This document shows, piece after piece, positions 17,078 through 26,268 of a stretch of 42,144 bases of DNA. Under the pieces are notes generated by a model. That model saw only the letters and a list, made by a program, of their open reading frames with translations. It ran no database searches and was not told the origin of the DNA. Each line of letters begins with the position of its first letter. Position 1 is the stretch's first letter. The position numbers and the translations under genes were made by a program. Origin of the DNA: Akkermansiaceae bacterium (GTDB lineage Bacteria; Verrucomicrobiota; Verrucomicrobiia; Verrucomicrobiales; Akkermansiaceae); NCBI GenBank assembly GCA_947462535.1, contig CANHPN010000016.1, positions 1 to 42,144 on the forward strand, in the 5' to 3' direction.

Positions 17078-19147
17078 ATGGCAGCGGCCCTCATCTCCGA
17101 AATCAAAACCGGCCTCTGGTTGACAGCGTTGGCCGCATGCCAGGCATCCGGGCAATCGGTCGAGCTTCTCCCTCCCATCACCGTGCTCGCGGAGCGTCAG
17201 TTGGGCGAGCAACCGTCCACCACGCTGGCGGAGTGGACCCGCGACGATTTGCGAAAAGCCGCCCCGCGGACCATCGACGAGATGCTGGCGAAGGAGCCGG
17301 CGTTCTCACTCTATCGGCGGCAGTCGTCGGTTTTCGGCAATCCGACCTCGGCGGGCGTGAGCCTCCGCAACACCGGAGCGACCGCCGCCTCGCGGACCTT
17401 GGTTCTGTTGGACGGCATCCCGCAGAACGACCCGTTCGGCGGCTGGGTTTACTGGGCGCGCTACGATGCGGCGGCGCTCGACTCGATCCGCATCGTGCCT
17501 GCGGCGAGGGCGGCGGTCTGGGGAAACCAGAGCCCGGCGGGAGTGATCCAGATGAACGGCCGCGCACCGTTTGAAAACCGCCACTCGCTTAAAGTCGGCG
17601 GCGGCAGCCAGGGCGCTATCAGCGGCTCGACTTCCCATCAGATGACCAACGCGGACAAGACGCGGGCGGTTTCATTCTTCGCCTTCGGCCTGCACACCGA
17701 CGGCTTTTTCGCGGTGGACTCCTCGCAGCGCGGCCCGATCGACCGCAAGCTGGACACCGAGCTCGCCGGAGCGGATCTGAAATTCGCCTGGCTCGCCGCG
17801 CCTGGCCTCACCATCGAGCCGATGGTCTCGTGGTATCAGGAAAACCGCGGTAACGGCACGCCTCTCACAGGAAATTCCACCGAGGCGCTGGACCTCGCGC
17901 TGCGCGTCACTTCGGATGACGGAGGTTTTTCCTGGCAAGCGATCGGCTGGCACCAGCGGCGGGAGTTCGAGTCGGTTTTCAGTTCGGTGAACGCGGACCG
18001 GACGGCGGAAACGCTCGCGCTGGACCAGTTCGACGTGCCCGGCCGCGGGACCGGCGCGGCGTTCACGACGCTGTGGGACGGCGGCGGAAAATGGACGGTC
18101 AGCTCCGGCGCGGATGCCAAGGTGGCATCCGGGGAAACGAACGAAGACGTGGGCACCTTCCGCAGGCGCGAGGCGGGCGGAGATCAGGCGCTGGCAGGAA
18201 TCTTCAGCGCCGCGTCCTATCAGGCGGACGCGCTCACCCGCATCGATGCGAGTGTCCGGCTCGACGGCTGGCAGCTGACAAACGGTTGCCGGAACGAGAC
18301 GTCGCTCGCAACCGGGATGCCGCTGCGCGCGGATGATCAAGACGACCGGGACGGCATCGAGCCATCGGCGGCGGTCGAGCTGACTCACCAGTTTCGGGAC
18401 GATTTGTCAGGAAATATTTCCGCAGGCACGGCTTTCCGGCTGCCGACCTTGAACGAGCTGCACCGCCCGTTTCGCGTCCGCGGCGACATCGTCGAAGCGA
18501 ATCCGGATCTGGAGGCCGAGCGGTTTTTCAGCATCGAGGCGGGGCTGGATTGGAAGCCGGCAGAGAGCCTTAAAATGAGCGCCACGGTTTTGTATCATTG
18601 GATTTCGGACGCCATCGCCAACGTGCCGGTGACCGATCCGGCGCAAATCGCGGAAATTTTCGGAACCATCCCGGCGGGCGGTAGCGGCTCGCAGCGGCAG
18701 AATGTCGAGCAGGCGCAGGTGACCGGGATCGAAGGCAAAATCGAATGGCTGCCGGCGGACGCGGTGACGCTGGGCCTTGCCGGGCTGTGGTCGGACACCG
18801 GGTTCAGCAAGTCGCCGGATCAGCCGCTGCTAGACGGCAAGCCGTTTCCGCAAGCGCCCGACCTGCGGCTGATCGCCAACGCGGAGTGGCGGGCGACCGA
18901 GCGAATTTCCCTTTTCGTCGGCGGCGAATACGGCACCTCGCAATTCGACGACGCGCTGGCCAGCCGCGTGATATCGGACTTCACCAGCGTCCGGATCGGC
19001 GCGAGGTGGCAGGTGGCGGGCGCGATCTATCATATCCGGATCGAGAACCTGCTCGACGAGGACATCGAGACCGGCCTGAGCAGCGACGGGATCCGCACCT
19101 TGGCCGCGCCGCGCTCGCTGTGGGTCGGTGCGGAGTGGGAATTTTGA
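17078..19147 (+). CDS. TonB-dependent outer-membrane receptor
   Basis: The 689-residue receptor has a signal peptide (MAAALISEIKTGLWLTALAA...). A TonB-box-like ITVLAE segment follows. The plug domain comes next (IDEMLAKEPAFSLYRRQSSV, GVSLRNTGATAASRTLVLLD, GIPQNDPFGGWVYW, AAVWGNQSPAGVIQM). The barrel includes GTAFRLPTLNELHRPFRVRG and NPDLEAERFFSIEAGLDWKP, classical receptor motifs, and the last strand ends SLWVGAEWEF. The ATG at 17078 is preferred for its signal peptide; an in-frame ATG at 17051 is possible. It imports a scarce ligand such as a siderophore, cobalamin or glycan; the sequence does not say which. It lies 79 bp after the cytochrome fragment and 62 bp before a sugar dehydrogenase. 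Confidence 0.88.
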   Translation: MAAALISEIKTGLWLTALAACQASGQSVELLPPITVLAERQLGEQPSTTLAEWTRDDLRKAAPRTIDEMLAKEPAFSLYRRQSSVFGNPTSAGVSLRNTGATAASRTLVLLDGIPQNDPFGGWVYWARYDAAALDSIRIVPAARAAVWGNQSPAGVIQMNGRAPFENRHSLKVGGGSQGAISGSTSHQMTNADKTRAVSFFAFGLHTDGFFAVDSSQRGPIDRKLDTELAGADLKFAWLAAPGLTIEPMVSWYQENRGNGTPLTGNSTEALDLALRVTSDDGGFSWQAIGWHQRREFESVFSSVNADRTAETLALDQFDVPGRGTGAAFTTLWDGGGKWTVSSGADAKVASGETNEDVGTFRRREAGGDQALAGIFSAASYQADALTRIDASVRLDGWQLTNGCRNETSLATGMPLRADDQDDRDGIEPSAAVELTHQFRDDLSGNISAGTAFRLPTLNELHRPFRVRGDIVEANPDLEAERFFSIEAGLDWKPAESLKMSATVLYHWISDAIANVPVTDPAQIAEIFGTIPAGGSGSQRQNVEQAQVTGIEGKIEWLPADAVTLGLAGLWSDTGFSKSPDQPLLDGKPFPQAPDLRLIANAEWRATERISLFVGGEYGTSQFDDALASRVISDFTSVRIGARWQVAGAIYHIRIENLLDEDIETGLSSDGIRTLAAPRSLWVGAEWEF

Positions 19148-19209
19148 CACCCGTCCGACAGAAACCGCTCACGCATTGCGTTTCAGCTCAGATTCGTAAA
19201 CCTTCGGCC

Positions 19210-20634
19210 ATGCGCCCGCTCCTATTCATGCTCTTTTGCCTTTGTGGCATCGCCTCCGCCCAGAAAATCAAGGTGGAGGAACTCTACGCCAAAAACTGCT
19301 CGGGCTGCCACGGCGCGAAATTCGAGGGCGGCCAGGGCGGCGTGCTCGTCGATGGCGTGTGGAAACACGGGAGCACGGATGCCGAAATTTTCAAATCCAT
19401 CGCCAAGGGCAATCTCCAACTCGGCATGACTCCGTGGGAGGAGGTTCTAACCGGCGACCAGATCCGCTCGTTGGTGATTCTCCTCCGCGAGAAGGAGAAA
19501 CAGACTCTCGTGAAAGGCATGGATTTCCCGAAACCATCACCTGACAAAGTCACCCAGACCGAGCTGCACGACTACCGCATCGAGACCCTCGTGGAAGGCG
19601 GTCTCAAAAATCCCTGGGCGATCGCCTTCCTTCCCGACGGCCGCAAGCTCGTCACGGAGAAATCCGGCCAGCTGCGATTCATCACCGGCGGCGGGAAACT
19701 GGATCCCGAGATCATCGCTGGAACCCCGCCGGTCATCGAGCACGGCCAGGGCGGGCTGATGGAGGTGGCGGTGCATCCGGACTACGCGGAAAACGGCTGG
19801 GTCTATCTCGGCTTTTCCGACGGCACCCGCGAGAAACGCGAGGGAGCCAAAGATGAGGTCGGCTGCATCACTGCCGTCGTCCGTGGCCGGATCAAGGGCC
19901 ACCAATGGGTCGATCAGGAATGGATTTACCGTCCTGATCCCAAATTCCGTTCGGGTGCGGGCGTCCACTTCGGCACCCGTTTCGTCTTTGACAAGGGCTA
20001 CATCTATTTCGTCATCGGCGAGCGCGGTGGCATGATGGAAGTCCAGGACCTCACCCGGCCTAACGGCAAGATCCACCGCCTGCATGACGACGGCCGCGTG
20101 CCCGCGGACAACCCGTTTGTGAAAACCAAGGACGCGATTCCAAGCATCTGGTCCTACGGCCACCGCAATCCGCAAGGCCTCGCGATGGACTCCCGCGACG
20201 GATCGATCTATAGCACCGAGCACGGTCCGCGCGGCGGCGACGAGTTGAACCTGATCAAGCCCGGTGCCAACTATGGCTGGCCCGTCATCACCTACGGCAT
20301 GAACTACGACGGCACGCCGATGGTCTCCATCACCGAGAAGGAAGGCATGGAGAAGCCGGTCACCTACTGGGTTCCCTCCATCGCGGTCTGCGGCTTGGAT
20401 TTCTATACCGGCGACAAGTTCCCGAAATGGAAAAACGACCTGCTAGTCGGCGCGCTTGCCCAACAGGAAGTCCGCCGCCTCCGCATCGTGGACAACAAGG
20501 TCGTCTCCCAGGAAATCATTCTGAAAAACATCGGCCGAGTGCGCGACGTCGCCATGGGTCCGGATGGATTGATCTACGCCATTCTCAACGCACCCGACCG
20601 CCTCGTGCGGATGGTGCCAACAGCAAACCGGTAA
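19210..20634 (+). CDS. Cytochrome c-PQQ-dependent sugar dehydrogenase (GSDH family)
   Basis: The 474-residue periplasmic protein has a signal peptide (MRPLLFMLFCLCGIASA). An N-terminal cytochrome c domain (about residues 20-110) has NCSGCHG, with the probable axial Met in LGMTPWEEVL. The rest is a six-bladed glucose/sorbosone dehydrogenase propeller: LKNPWAIAFLPDGRKLVTEK, EHGQGGLMEVAVHPDY, VHFGTRFVFD, WSYGHRNPQGLAMDS, and EHGPRGGDELNLIKPGANYG. The His and Arg/Asn residues typical of PQQ sites are present. It would oxidise an aldose or similar sugar and pass electrons to its own haem. The substrate is unknown. It is intact, unlike the dehydrogenase fragments on both sides. Confidence 0.9.
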   Translation: MRPLLFMLFCLCGIASAQKIKVEELYAKNCSGCHGAKFEGGQGGVLVDGVWKHGSTDAEIFKSIAKGNLQLGMTPWEEVLTGDQIRSLVILLREKEKQTLVKGMDFPKPSPDKVTQTELHDYRIETLVEGGLKNPWAIAFLPDGRKLVTEKSGQLRFITGGGKLDPEIIAGTPPVIEHGQGGLMEVAVHPDYAENGWVYLGFSDGTREKREGAKDEVGCITAVVRGRIKGHQWVDQEWIYRPDPKFRSGAGVHFGTRFVFDKGYIYFVIGERGGMMEVQDLTRPNGKIHRLHDDGRVPADNPFVKTKDAIPSIWSYGHRNPQGLAMDSRDGSIYSTEHGPRGGDELNLIKPGANYGWPVITYGMNYDGTPMVSITEKEGMEKPVTYWVPSIAVCGLDFYTGDKFPKWKNDLLVGALAQQEVRRLRIVDNKVVSQEIILKNIGRVRDVAMGPDGLIYAILNAPDRLVRMVPTANR

Positions 20635-20641
20635 AATCTTC

Positions 20642-21169
20642 GTCAAGTCGAGTGGCCTGCTTGACCTGCCGCCGCCACGTAGAAGTCGGCTCGACACGAG
20701 TGGCCCGCATGACGTCGCGGTCGAGCATCCTGCGGAGGACGCGCCCGTGCTGCGGGTCTGGTCGGGCGGAAAACTCGTGCGCGGGCCGGAGAACCTGCCC
20801 GCGCTGGCCGCAACGGTCGGCAAGGATTTCCCCGATGCGGATCTCGACTTCGGCGCGGATTTCACGGCGCTGGCATCGTTCGAATCCGCCGGCGACGGCA
20901 CGTTGATCTCGATGTGCGCGCTGGCCGGCAAATGGTCGCCGGAGGCAAAGGCGTTGTTCCTCCGCGGCGGCAGGCTGGTTTACGACATCGGTTTCCTCGG
21001 CGCGATGAGCGGCGGCCCTAACGTTAATGACGGCAAGATCCACACGGTGGCGCTCCGCGTGCGTGCGGGTGCCGCGCGGTTGTGGCTGGATGGCGAGTTG
21101 ATCGCGGAGAAGGCCGCCTTCATGAAGCCTGGGGGAAAGCGCGCATCTAACAGCAACTGTCTCCGGTAG
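20642..21169 (+). pseudogene. LamG-like domain fragment of a PVC dehydrogenase
   Basis: An open frame without a plausible start follows the sugar dehydrogenase stop. It reads LRVWSGGKLVRGPENLPALA, then DFGADFTALASFESAGDGTL, ALFLRGGRLVYDIGFLGAMS and NVNDGKIHTVALRVRAGAAR. This strand pattern is that of laminin-G-like domains in large PVC haem-binding/DUF6797-type dehydrogenases. Homology then jumps by one base between 21126 and 21170 into the next entry. There is no signal peptide and no complete domain set, so this is a decayed remnant. Confidence 0.6.
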
Positions 21170-21578
21170 CGTCTTCGTCACCGACCAGGAAGGCGACTGG
21201 ACGCCGAAGAACCGGATCAACCGGGTGAAACCCGGCGGTTTTTACGGCAACAAGGACGGCTACTCCGACGTCACCGATTCCTCGGACTCCGCGATGGAAC
21301 AGCTGATGGTGTGGATCACTAACAAGAATTGCTTCCAAGTATTGGATGAAAGCGGTGGCGGGACGGGGCCGCTGGTTGTTTGGCAGAAGCTTGGCATGTT
21401 GCGGGTGGTTTTTAGGGGGGGGCGAGGCGGGTGGCGGGAATACGGGCGCTTCCTCTTCACCGTGGCGGTGGCCGGACTCGGGGTCGGCGAACTGGAGCAC
21501 GAGGTCACCGAGGAGGGCGACGCTGCCTGTCTCGACTTCCTTGAGAAAAATGAAAGGAACCTTGCTGCTAATGCGTAA
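21126..21578 (+). pseudogene. Propeller-domain fragment of the same PVC dehydrogenase
   Basis: In the frame shifted from the LamG piece, 21171-21330 encodes FVTDQEGDWTPKNRINRVKP, then GGFYGNKDGYSDVTDSSDSA, MEQ and WITN. That block is characteristic of the haem-protein-linked sorbosone-dehydrogenase-like propellers of Planctomycetes and Verrucomicrobia. After WITN the similarity stops, and the frame runs to 21578 with unrelated residues (EYGRFLFTVAVAGLGVGELE). A large part of the propeller between the LamG and this block is therefore missing. Confidence 0.55.
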
Positions 21579-21634
21579 GCAATCAAGATCGGCATCTCTC
21601 ACATGCCACCCCTTATAATGAGCGCTTCTCCCAT

Positions 21635-24124
21635 ATGAAAGTCATCCACTATCCCCGTTTCGCTTTCACCGCCATCTCCATGGCTGCCCTGTCAACGTTT
21701 GCGCTGTCAGTCCAAGCGGCCCCGCAGGATCTCACTGCGCCGGGCGTGATCGCCACGATCAACCGCGATCTAACCTACAATCTGGGCGCGACCGGCCTGC
21801 GTGGCTGGATCCATACCAAGGCAGCGGACAATCTCGATGCCGCGCAGGGCCGCACCACTTTGGCCAGTCGTCAGATTCTGGTCACCCACGTCGGCATCGG
21901 CTCACCGGCCGATGGCGTTGTGAAAGTGGATGACGTGATTCTCGGAGTGGATGGTAAGCCTTTCAACGATGATGCGCGTAAGAGCTTCGCATGGGCCATT
22001 CAAGCAGCGGAGACCGAAGCCAAAGGTGGAGTGCTGAAGCTAACAGTTTCACGCGATGGCCAAAACCAGGAGCTTTCCATCAAACTTGCGGCGCTGGGAA
22101 CCTACAGCGCTACCGCCCCGTGGGACTGCCCCAAATCCAAGCGCATCCTTGAAGCGGCCTGCAAGGTTCTTGAAAAAGAAGAACTCAAAGCGGATTGGGC
22201 CGGCCCGATCCAAGGGCTCGCCCTGCTTGCCACGGGAAATCCCGAATACCTGCCGAAAGTCCAGCAGTTCGCCCGGAGTCTCGCCGCCATCGAAGTGGAC
22301 CCGGACCAAAAGCCCGCAGGACCCATTTGGGGCAACACCTGGTATACAGGTAACCGCAATTTGTTTCTCTGCGAGTATTTCCTCGTGACCCGCGACCAGG
22401 AAGTGCTTCCCGCGATCACTAAAACGACTCTCATGCTGGCCCGCGGCCAAAGCATGTATGGCACCTTCGGCCATGGCTTCGCCGCACTCACCAAGGATGG
22501 GAAATTCAACGGTTCGGTGCCGCCCTACGGGCCTGTGAATAGTGCCGGACTGCCTGCGAACCTGTCCATCGTGTTAGGCAAAAAGTGCGGGGTTAAAAGC
22601 CCTGAAGTGGATCAAGCAATTACCCGGGCCGCCGGGTTCTTTGGCTATTATGCGGACAAGGGCGCGATTCCCTACGGCGAACACGCGCCGTGGCCGTATC
22701 ATGAAAACAACGGCAAAAACGCGCTCTGCGCCTTGATGTTTGGCGCGATGGGCGACAAGCCGAAGGAGACGGAGTTTTTCGCCCGCATGGCCACCGCGGG
22801 TTATGCCAACCGCGAACACGGTCACACCGGGCAGGGCTTCGGCTACCTGTGGAGCGCCCTCGGAGCCGCTGTCGGCGGGCCAGAGACGGCGGCCGCGTTT
22901 TTCCACAAGGCCTCATGGCACCTCGACCTCGTGCGCCGGTCGGACGGCGCGTTCACTTATGACGGCGGCGAGCAATTCGGCCCGGGAAAAACCGATGATA
23001 ATACCTACTTTGGGAACAGCAGTTACAACGGATTGAGTCCCGCCGCCACTTATGTGCTCACCTATGCCCTTCCCTTGCGCAAACTGGTCATCACCGGCCG
23101 CGATGCGGATTCATCCGGTTGGCTTGACAAGGAACAGGCCGCCCGCGTCATCGCTTCCGGGCAATTCGATCTGGACCGGCGGCAAATGTCCCCGGCACAA
23201 CTGGTCGCGGCATTCGACGACTGGTCGCCCATCGTCCGCAGCTGGGCGGCGGAGGAGCTGGCGAAACGGCCGGAAAGCAAGACGATGATTCCAGAGTTGA
23301 TCAAACTCGCCGAAAGCAGCAATGCGCATCAGGTCCAAGGTGCCTGCGAGGCGCTGGGGCTCATCAACACTCCCGATGCTCTGCCAGTCTTAGTCAAACA
23401 ACTCTCCCATTCGGATCGCTGCGTGCGTTTCAAAGCCGCACATGCCATCAGTAAAATGGGCGGCACCGCCAAGCCCGCCTTGGAAGGCATTCTCAAGGCA
23501 CTGGTTTCCACAGCGGAGCCACTATCACCGATCCGCTGGGAGGATCCTATACAATCGGCTCATGGCCAGTTGGCCTCCGCCGTATTCTCTGGCCCTCTGA
23601 AGGATGAACTCAACAAGGTGGACGCCAAGTTGCGCTATGCCGCCATCCGCTCCGTAGTCACCAATCCGGATGGCATGGCCCGTGCCACGCTCGAACATTG
23701 CTTCCAGAACCAACTCAGCGAGGAGGATGTCATTGCGCTCGCCCCGGACATTCTCGCCGCCGTGGAAAGCCCCAGCCCGGCAGACACCATGTTCAACAAT
23801 GTGATTCGCATGGCGGGCTTGAAGGCGCTCACCAAGTATCATTTCCAGGAAGGGATCGCTGCTGCCGTCGGTCTGGCGAAAACCCAGGGCGGGCACGGTA
23901 GCCAAACACGCACCGGCGAAATCATGAAGCTGATCACCGGCTACGGATACGCCGCCAAACCGCAGATCCCCGCACTCAGGAAAATCATCGAAAGCTTCAA
24001 TCGCGAGACAGAACGCGCGGAGTTTCCTCCGTCGTTGAATCTGGTCCGGGTGGGCGCGGTCGAGGATGCGATCCGAGCCATCGAAACGGCGACCACGCAG
24101 CCGGAATTGCGCAGCATCAAGTAA
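21635..24124 (+). CDS. Secreted PDZ and HEAT-like protein, DUF6288 type
   Basis: The 829-residue protein has a signal peptide (MKVIHYPRFAFTAISMAALS...VQA). A PDZ domain spans about residues 80-150 (VTHVGIGSPADGVVKVDDVI, GVDGKPFNDD). An alpha-helical middle contains histidine- and glycine-rich motifs (QSMYGTFGHGFAAL, REHGHTGQGFGYLW, WHLDLVRRSDGAFTYDGGEQ, TYFGNSSYNGLSPAATYVL). The C-terminal third is HEAT-like (LPVLVKQLSHSDRCVRFKAA). This matches large DUF6288 proteins of Verrucomicrobia and Planctomycetes, whose function is not established. The barrel-like middle resembles alpha/alpha-toroid carbohydrate enzymes, so a role in polysaccharide processing is possible but unproven. A related fragment may lie at 27226-27510. 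Confidence 0.75.
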   Translation: MKVIHYPRFAFTAISMAALSTFALSVQAAPQDLTAPGVIATINRDLTYNLGATGLRGWIHTKAADNLDAAQGRTTLASRQILVTHVGIGSPADGVVKVDDVILGVDGKPFNDDARKSFAWAIQAAETEAKGGVLKLTVSRDGQNQELSIKLAALGTYSATAPWDCPKSKRILEAACKVLEKEELKADWAGPIQGLALLATGNPEYLPKVQQFARSLAAIEVDPDQKPAGPIWGNTWYTGNRNLFLCEYFLVTRDQEVLPAITKTTLMLARGQSMYGTFGHGFAALTKDGKFNGSVPPYGPVNSAGLPANLSIVLGKKCGVKSPEVDQAITRAAGFFGYYADKGAIPYGEHAPWPYHENNGKNALCALMFGAMGDKPKETEFFARMATAGYANREHGHTGQGFGYLWSALGAAVGGPETAAAFFHKASWHLDLVRRSDGAFTYDGGEQFGPGKTDDNTYFGNSSYNGLSPAATYVLTYALPLRKLVITGRDADSSGWLDKEQAARVIASGQFDLDRRQMSPAQLVAAFDDWSPIVRSWAAEELAKRPESKTMIPELIKLAESSNAHQVQGACEALGLINTPDALPVLVKQLSHSDRCVRFKAAHAISKMGGTAKPALEGILKALVSTAEPLSPIRWEDPIQSAHGQLASAVFSGPLKDELNKVDAKLRYAAIRSVVTNPDGMARATLEHCFQNQLSEEDVIALAPDILAAVESPSPADTMFNNVIRMAGLKALTKYHFQEGIAAAVGLAKTQGGHGSQTRTGEIMKLITGYGYAAKPQIPALRKIIESFNRETERAEFPPSLNLVRVGAVEDAIRAIETATTQPELRSIK

Positions 24125-24401
24125 AGCTCGACAGGAAAATGTAGATTCCTCATCCCGCGCTCCAGAGAGATCTCCGGCCTATTCAGTCCCGTCCGAATGC
24201 GTTCGCAACCAATGGATAAGGTAAAATAAGAATTATGATAAAAACAAAACCGTTTCTCGGTAAAGACGGCAGGTTGCGAAAGGGTCTTATGCCCGACGCA
24301 AGGTCACTTACCAGTCTAACTCCCAGTTTGCATTGCATCTTTCAGGTTCAGCCCTTTGGATTGCATGAATCCGCGATCACCCGACTAATCCCCTTCGTCC
24401 C
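24125..24401. other. 277-bp intergenic region
   Basis: No gene is seen. An AT-rich patch at about 24222-24256 (AAAATAAGAATTATGATAAA) is the most promoter-like part and would serve the SGNH gene at 24402. No clear terminator for the upstream gene is visible. Confidence 0.4.
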
Positions 24402-25871
24402 ATGAATTCACGATGGATCCACCATTTGTCAGGCGCTCTCATGATTTCCACACTGCAAGGCGCGGAAAACTTCTGGGATGAGATACCGCTGTCTCCGAGC
24501 ACCACGCGGCCATCCGTGGTGCTGGATGATTACTGGAACAGCGAGTTTCAAAGGATCAACCGCGAGGTAGCTGCCGCACAAAACACCCGGCTCGTCTTCT
24601 TCGGCGATTCGATCACTTGGTCATGGTCGCTCGGACCCGCCACCGGTCGGGAGATTTGGGAGAATCAATTCAAAGATCATCATCCCATCAATATGGGAAA
24701 CTCCGGCGACATTACTCCGGTCATGCTTCACCGCGTGACCCGTGGCAATCTTGATTTCCCCGCTGGCAGGCATCCCAAAGTCGCGGTGATACTGTGTGGC
24801 ATCAACAACTTTGGCGTGAATCATAGCGCCGGTGGCAGGGAAAAGTGGGACTTGGGTCCCGACTGTCCGCTGGAGGAAATCGCCCAAGGGCAAAGGGCGA
24901 TTGCCCAAGTGTTTCGCCGCAAGCTGCCGCAAACCCGAGTGATCATGATGGCATTGCTACCCGTCGAGGATCGCGCAAAGTGGCAAAAATGCCAACGCGT
25001 CAACGCGATCAACGCCAGCCTCGCACTTGATGGCAACGAGGTGGCCTTCGTCAACTTGCAGGACAGCTTCCTCCAGCCCGACGGCACCATCAACAAGGTC
25101 TTGTTTACAGACGGCATTCATCTCACCAAAGAGGGCTATCAGGCATGGGAAAAAGGCATTTCCCCCGTCATCGGAGAATTCATGAAAGCGCCTCCGCTCG
25201 CGCCGGTGAAAATCATGCTGATCGGCGGCTCCGCTACTGAAGGTATCGACTCAAGCACTTCTTACAGGAGATATCTGGATGGAATGATACGACGTAGCGG
25301 ACATCTGAGCGACTTCGTCGGCAGTCGGTGCAAACACAAGGACGGCACGGCTGAGCCGGACAGTTACCAATTCGACCCCGATCACGAGGGGCACTGGGGC
25401 AAGGACTCGGCCTGGCTCGCTGACAACATGCCCCGCCTGTTGGAAAGCAACGTGCCCGATGTGGGGGTGATACATCTCGGAGCCGAGGATATCCTTGCGA
25501 GCAAGACGGAAGCCGAACCTCTGACCGATGGCATCATCAAGAACATCGGCCGGGTAATCACAGCGCTGCGTTTGAAAAACGCAAAGGTGAAAATCGTGAT
25601 CGCGGAAAACCTTCCTGTCAGAGGCCGCGAGGAAACGTGCGTCCTGCTCAATCAGAAAATCTCCCGGCTCGCCCGCTCATCCGCGTCCACCCTGTCACCG
25701 GTGGTGTTTGCTGAAGCAAATCAGCGTTTTGAACTAAATCATGACATGGTCAAAGACGACGCGTTGCCCAGCGCGGCCGGAGCCAGGAAAATTGCCGGTA
25801 ATCTATCAAAGGCAATCAACACTTTGCTCGGAGCTTCCTCAAATCAAACAACTCCAAGTGTCGGCGACTGA
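24402..25871 (+). CDS. Tandem SGNH/GDSL hydrolase with a degenerate second domain
   Basis: The 489-residue protein starts with a probable signal (MNSRWIHHLSGALMISTLQG). Domain 1 (about residues 40-265) is a complete SGNH esterase: FFGDSITWSW (Ser), NMGNSGD, CGINNFG (Asn) and DGIHLTKEGYQ (Asp, His). Domain 2 (about 267-475) has the same order of blocks but altered ones. GGSATEG stands for GDS, GAEDI for GTND, and DDALPSAAGARKIA for the usual D-G-V-H-P-S-A-A-G. The catalytic His and the oxyanion Asn are therefore missing. Domain 1 probably removes acyl groups from glycans; domain 2 may bind rather than cleave. The stop codon coincides with the first bases of an IS end, so the native C-terminus may have differed. 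Confidence 0.8.
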   Translation: MNSRWIHHLSGALMISTLQGAENFWDEIPLSPSTTRPSVVLDDYWNSEFQRINREVAAAQNTRLVFFGDSITWSWSLGPATGREIWENQFKDHHPINMGNSGDITPVMLHRVTRGNLDFPAGRHPKVAVILCGINNFGVNHSAGGREKWDLGPDCPLEEIAQGQRAIAQVFRRKLPQTRVIMMALLPVEDRAKWQKCQRVNAINASLALDGNEVAFVNLQDSFLQPDGTINKVLFTDGIHLTKEGYQAWEKGISPVIGEFMKAPPLAPVKIMLIGGSATEGIDSSTSYRRYLDGMIRRSGHLSDFVGSRCKHKDGTAEPDSYQFDPDHEGHWGKDSAWLADNMPRLLESNVPDVGVIHLGAEDILASKTEAEPLTDGIIKNIGRVITALRLKNAKVKIVIAENLPVRGREETCVLLNQKISRLARSSASTLSPVVFAEANQRFELNHDMVKDDALPSAAGARKIAGNLSKAINTLLGASSNQTTPSVGD

Positions 25872-25906
25872 GCAAAAGTGGATTTAATTGTCTGAGCAAA
25901 AATGGA
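25869..25906. repeat. Terminal direct repeats of the IS remnant
   Basis: Two 14-nt copies differ at one position and are spaced 24 bp start to start. The first copy's TGA also acts as the stop codon of the SGNH gene. Confidence 0.6.
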
Positions 25907-25932
25907 CAGGTATTCATGATCTTCAGGGCGGC

Positions 25933-26160
25933 TTAAAGTCGGTATTCGGCGAGGATGTCGGGCCACTCCGGTTCTAGGGGCGTAGGCTGGCGGGCAATGA
26001 CTCGGAAGCTTCCCGGTTGTTGGAGAATGGTCACCTGCTTGGTTTCGCCGGGTGTGATCTTCCAGCGGCGGCCCAGGAAGCTGATCTCTCCGGCTTTCTG
26101 GACAACCCGGGTGTGGTGGGTCGCCAGATGCAGATCGAGGAGCTCTAAGGCGGTGCCGGG
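25933..26160 (-). pseudogene. C-terminus of an integrase-type transposase
   Basis: The minus-strand frame ends LEPEWPDILAEYRL at 25933. Upstream of that are VVQKAGEISFLGRRWKITPG, then ETKQVTILQQPGSFRVIARQ. A short beta-rich module with 'G-x-I-x-F-x-G-R-x-W' is what the C-terminal beta-barrel of rve-type transposases looks like. The catalytic core and N-terminal DNA-binding domain are absent, so this is a dead fragment. The frame stays open to about 26364, but the part beyond 26160 is opposite other recognisable sequence. Assignment is by pattern only. Confidence 0.45.
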
Positions 26161-26268
26161 CGCCAAGCAACTGCTTTCGGTGAACTCATTCCCTATGTCA
26201 GGCTGCAATATGATCACAACGGTGACTCCACTCTCAAGAAAATCTTCGACGACCGGGTTTGCCGCTAG

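Larger units (their letters stand above)
25869..26160 (-). mobile_element. Remnant of an insertion sequence (integrase-type transposase end)
   Basis: Two near-identical blocks, TGAGCAAAAGTGGA at 25869-25882 and TGAGCAAAAATGGA at 25893-25906, lie 24 bp apart. They precede a minus-strand reading frame that ends like a DDE-integrase transposase. Repeated subterminal sites of this kind are typical of IS21- and IS481-like elements. Only one end is present. The inner boundary near 26160 is approximate, and no opposite end is seen nearby. Confidence 0.5.

Noticed and set aside
26160-26268. Reading the TAG at 26266 as a recoded codon joining two frames
   Set aside because: The residues before the TAG do not resemble the cassette A family, so a recombination junction is simpler than stop-codon recoding.
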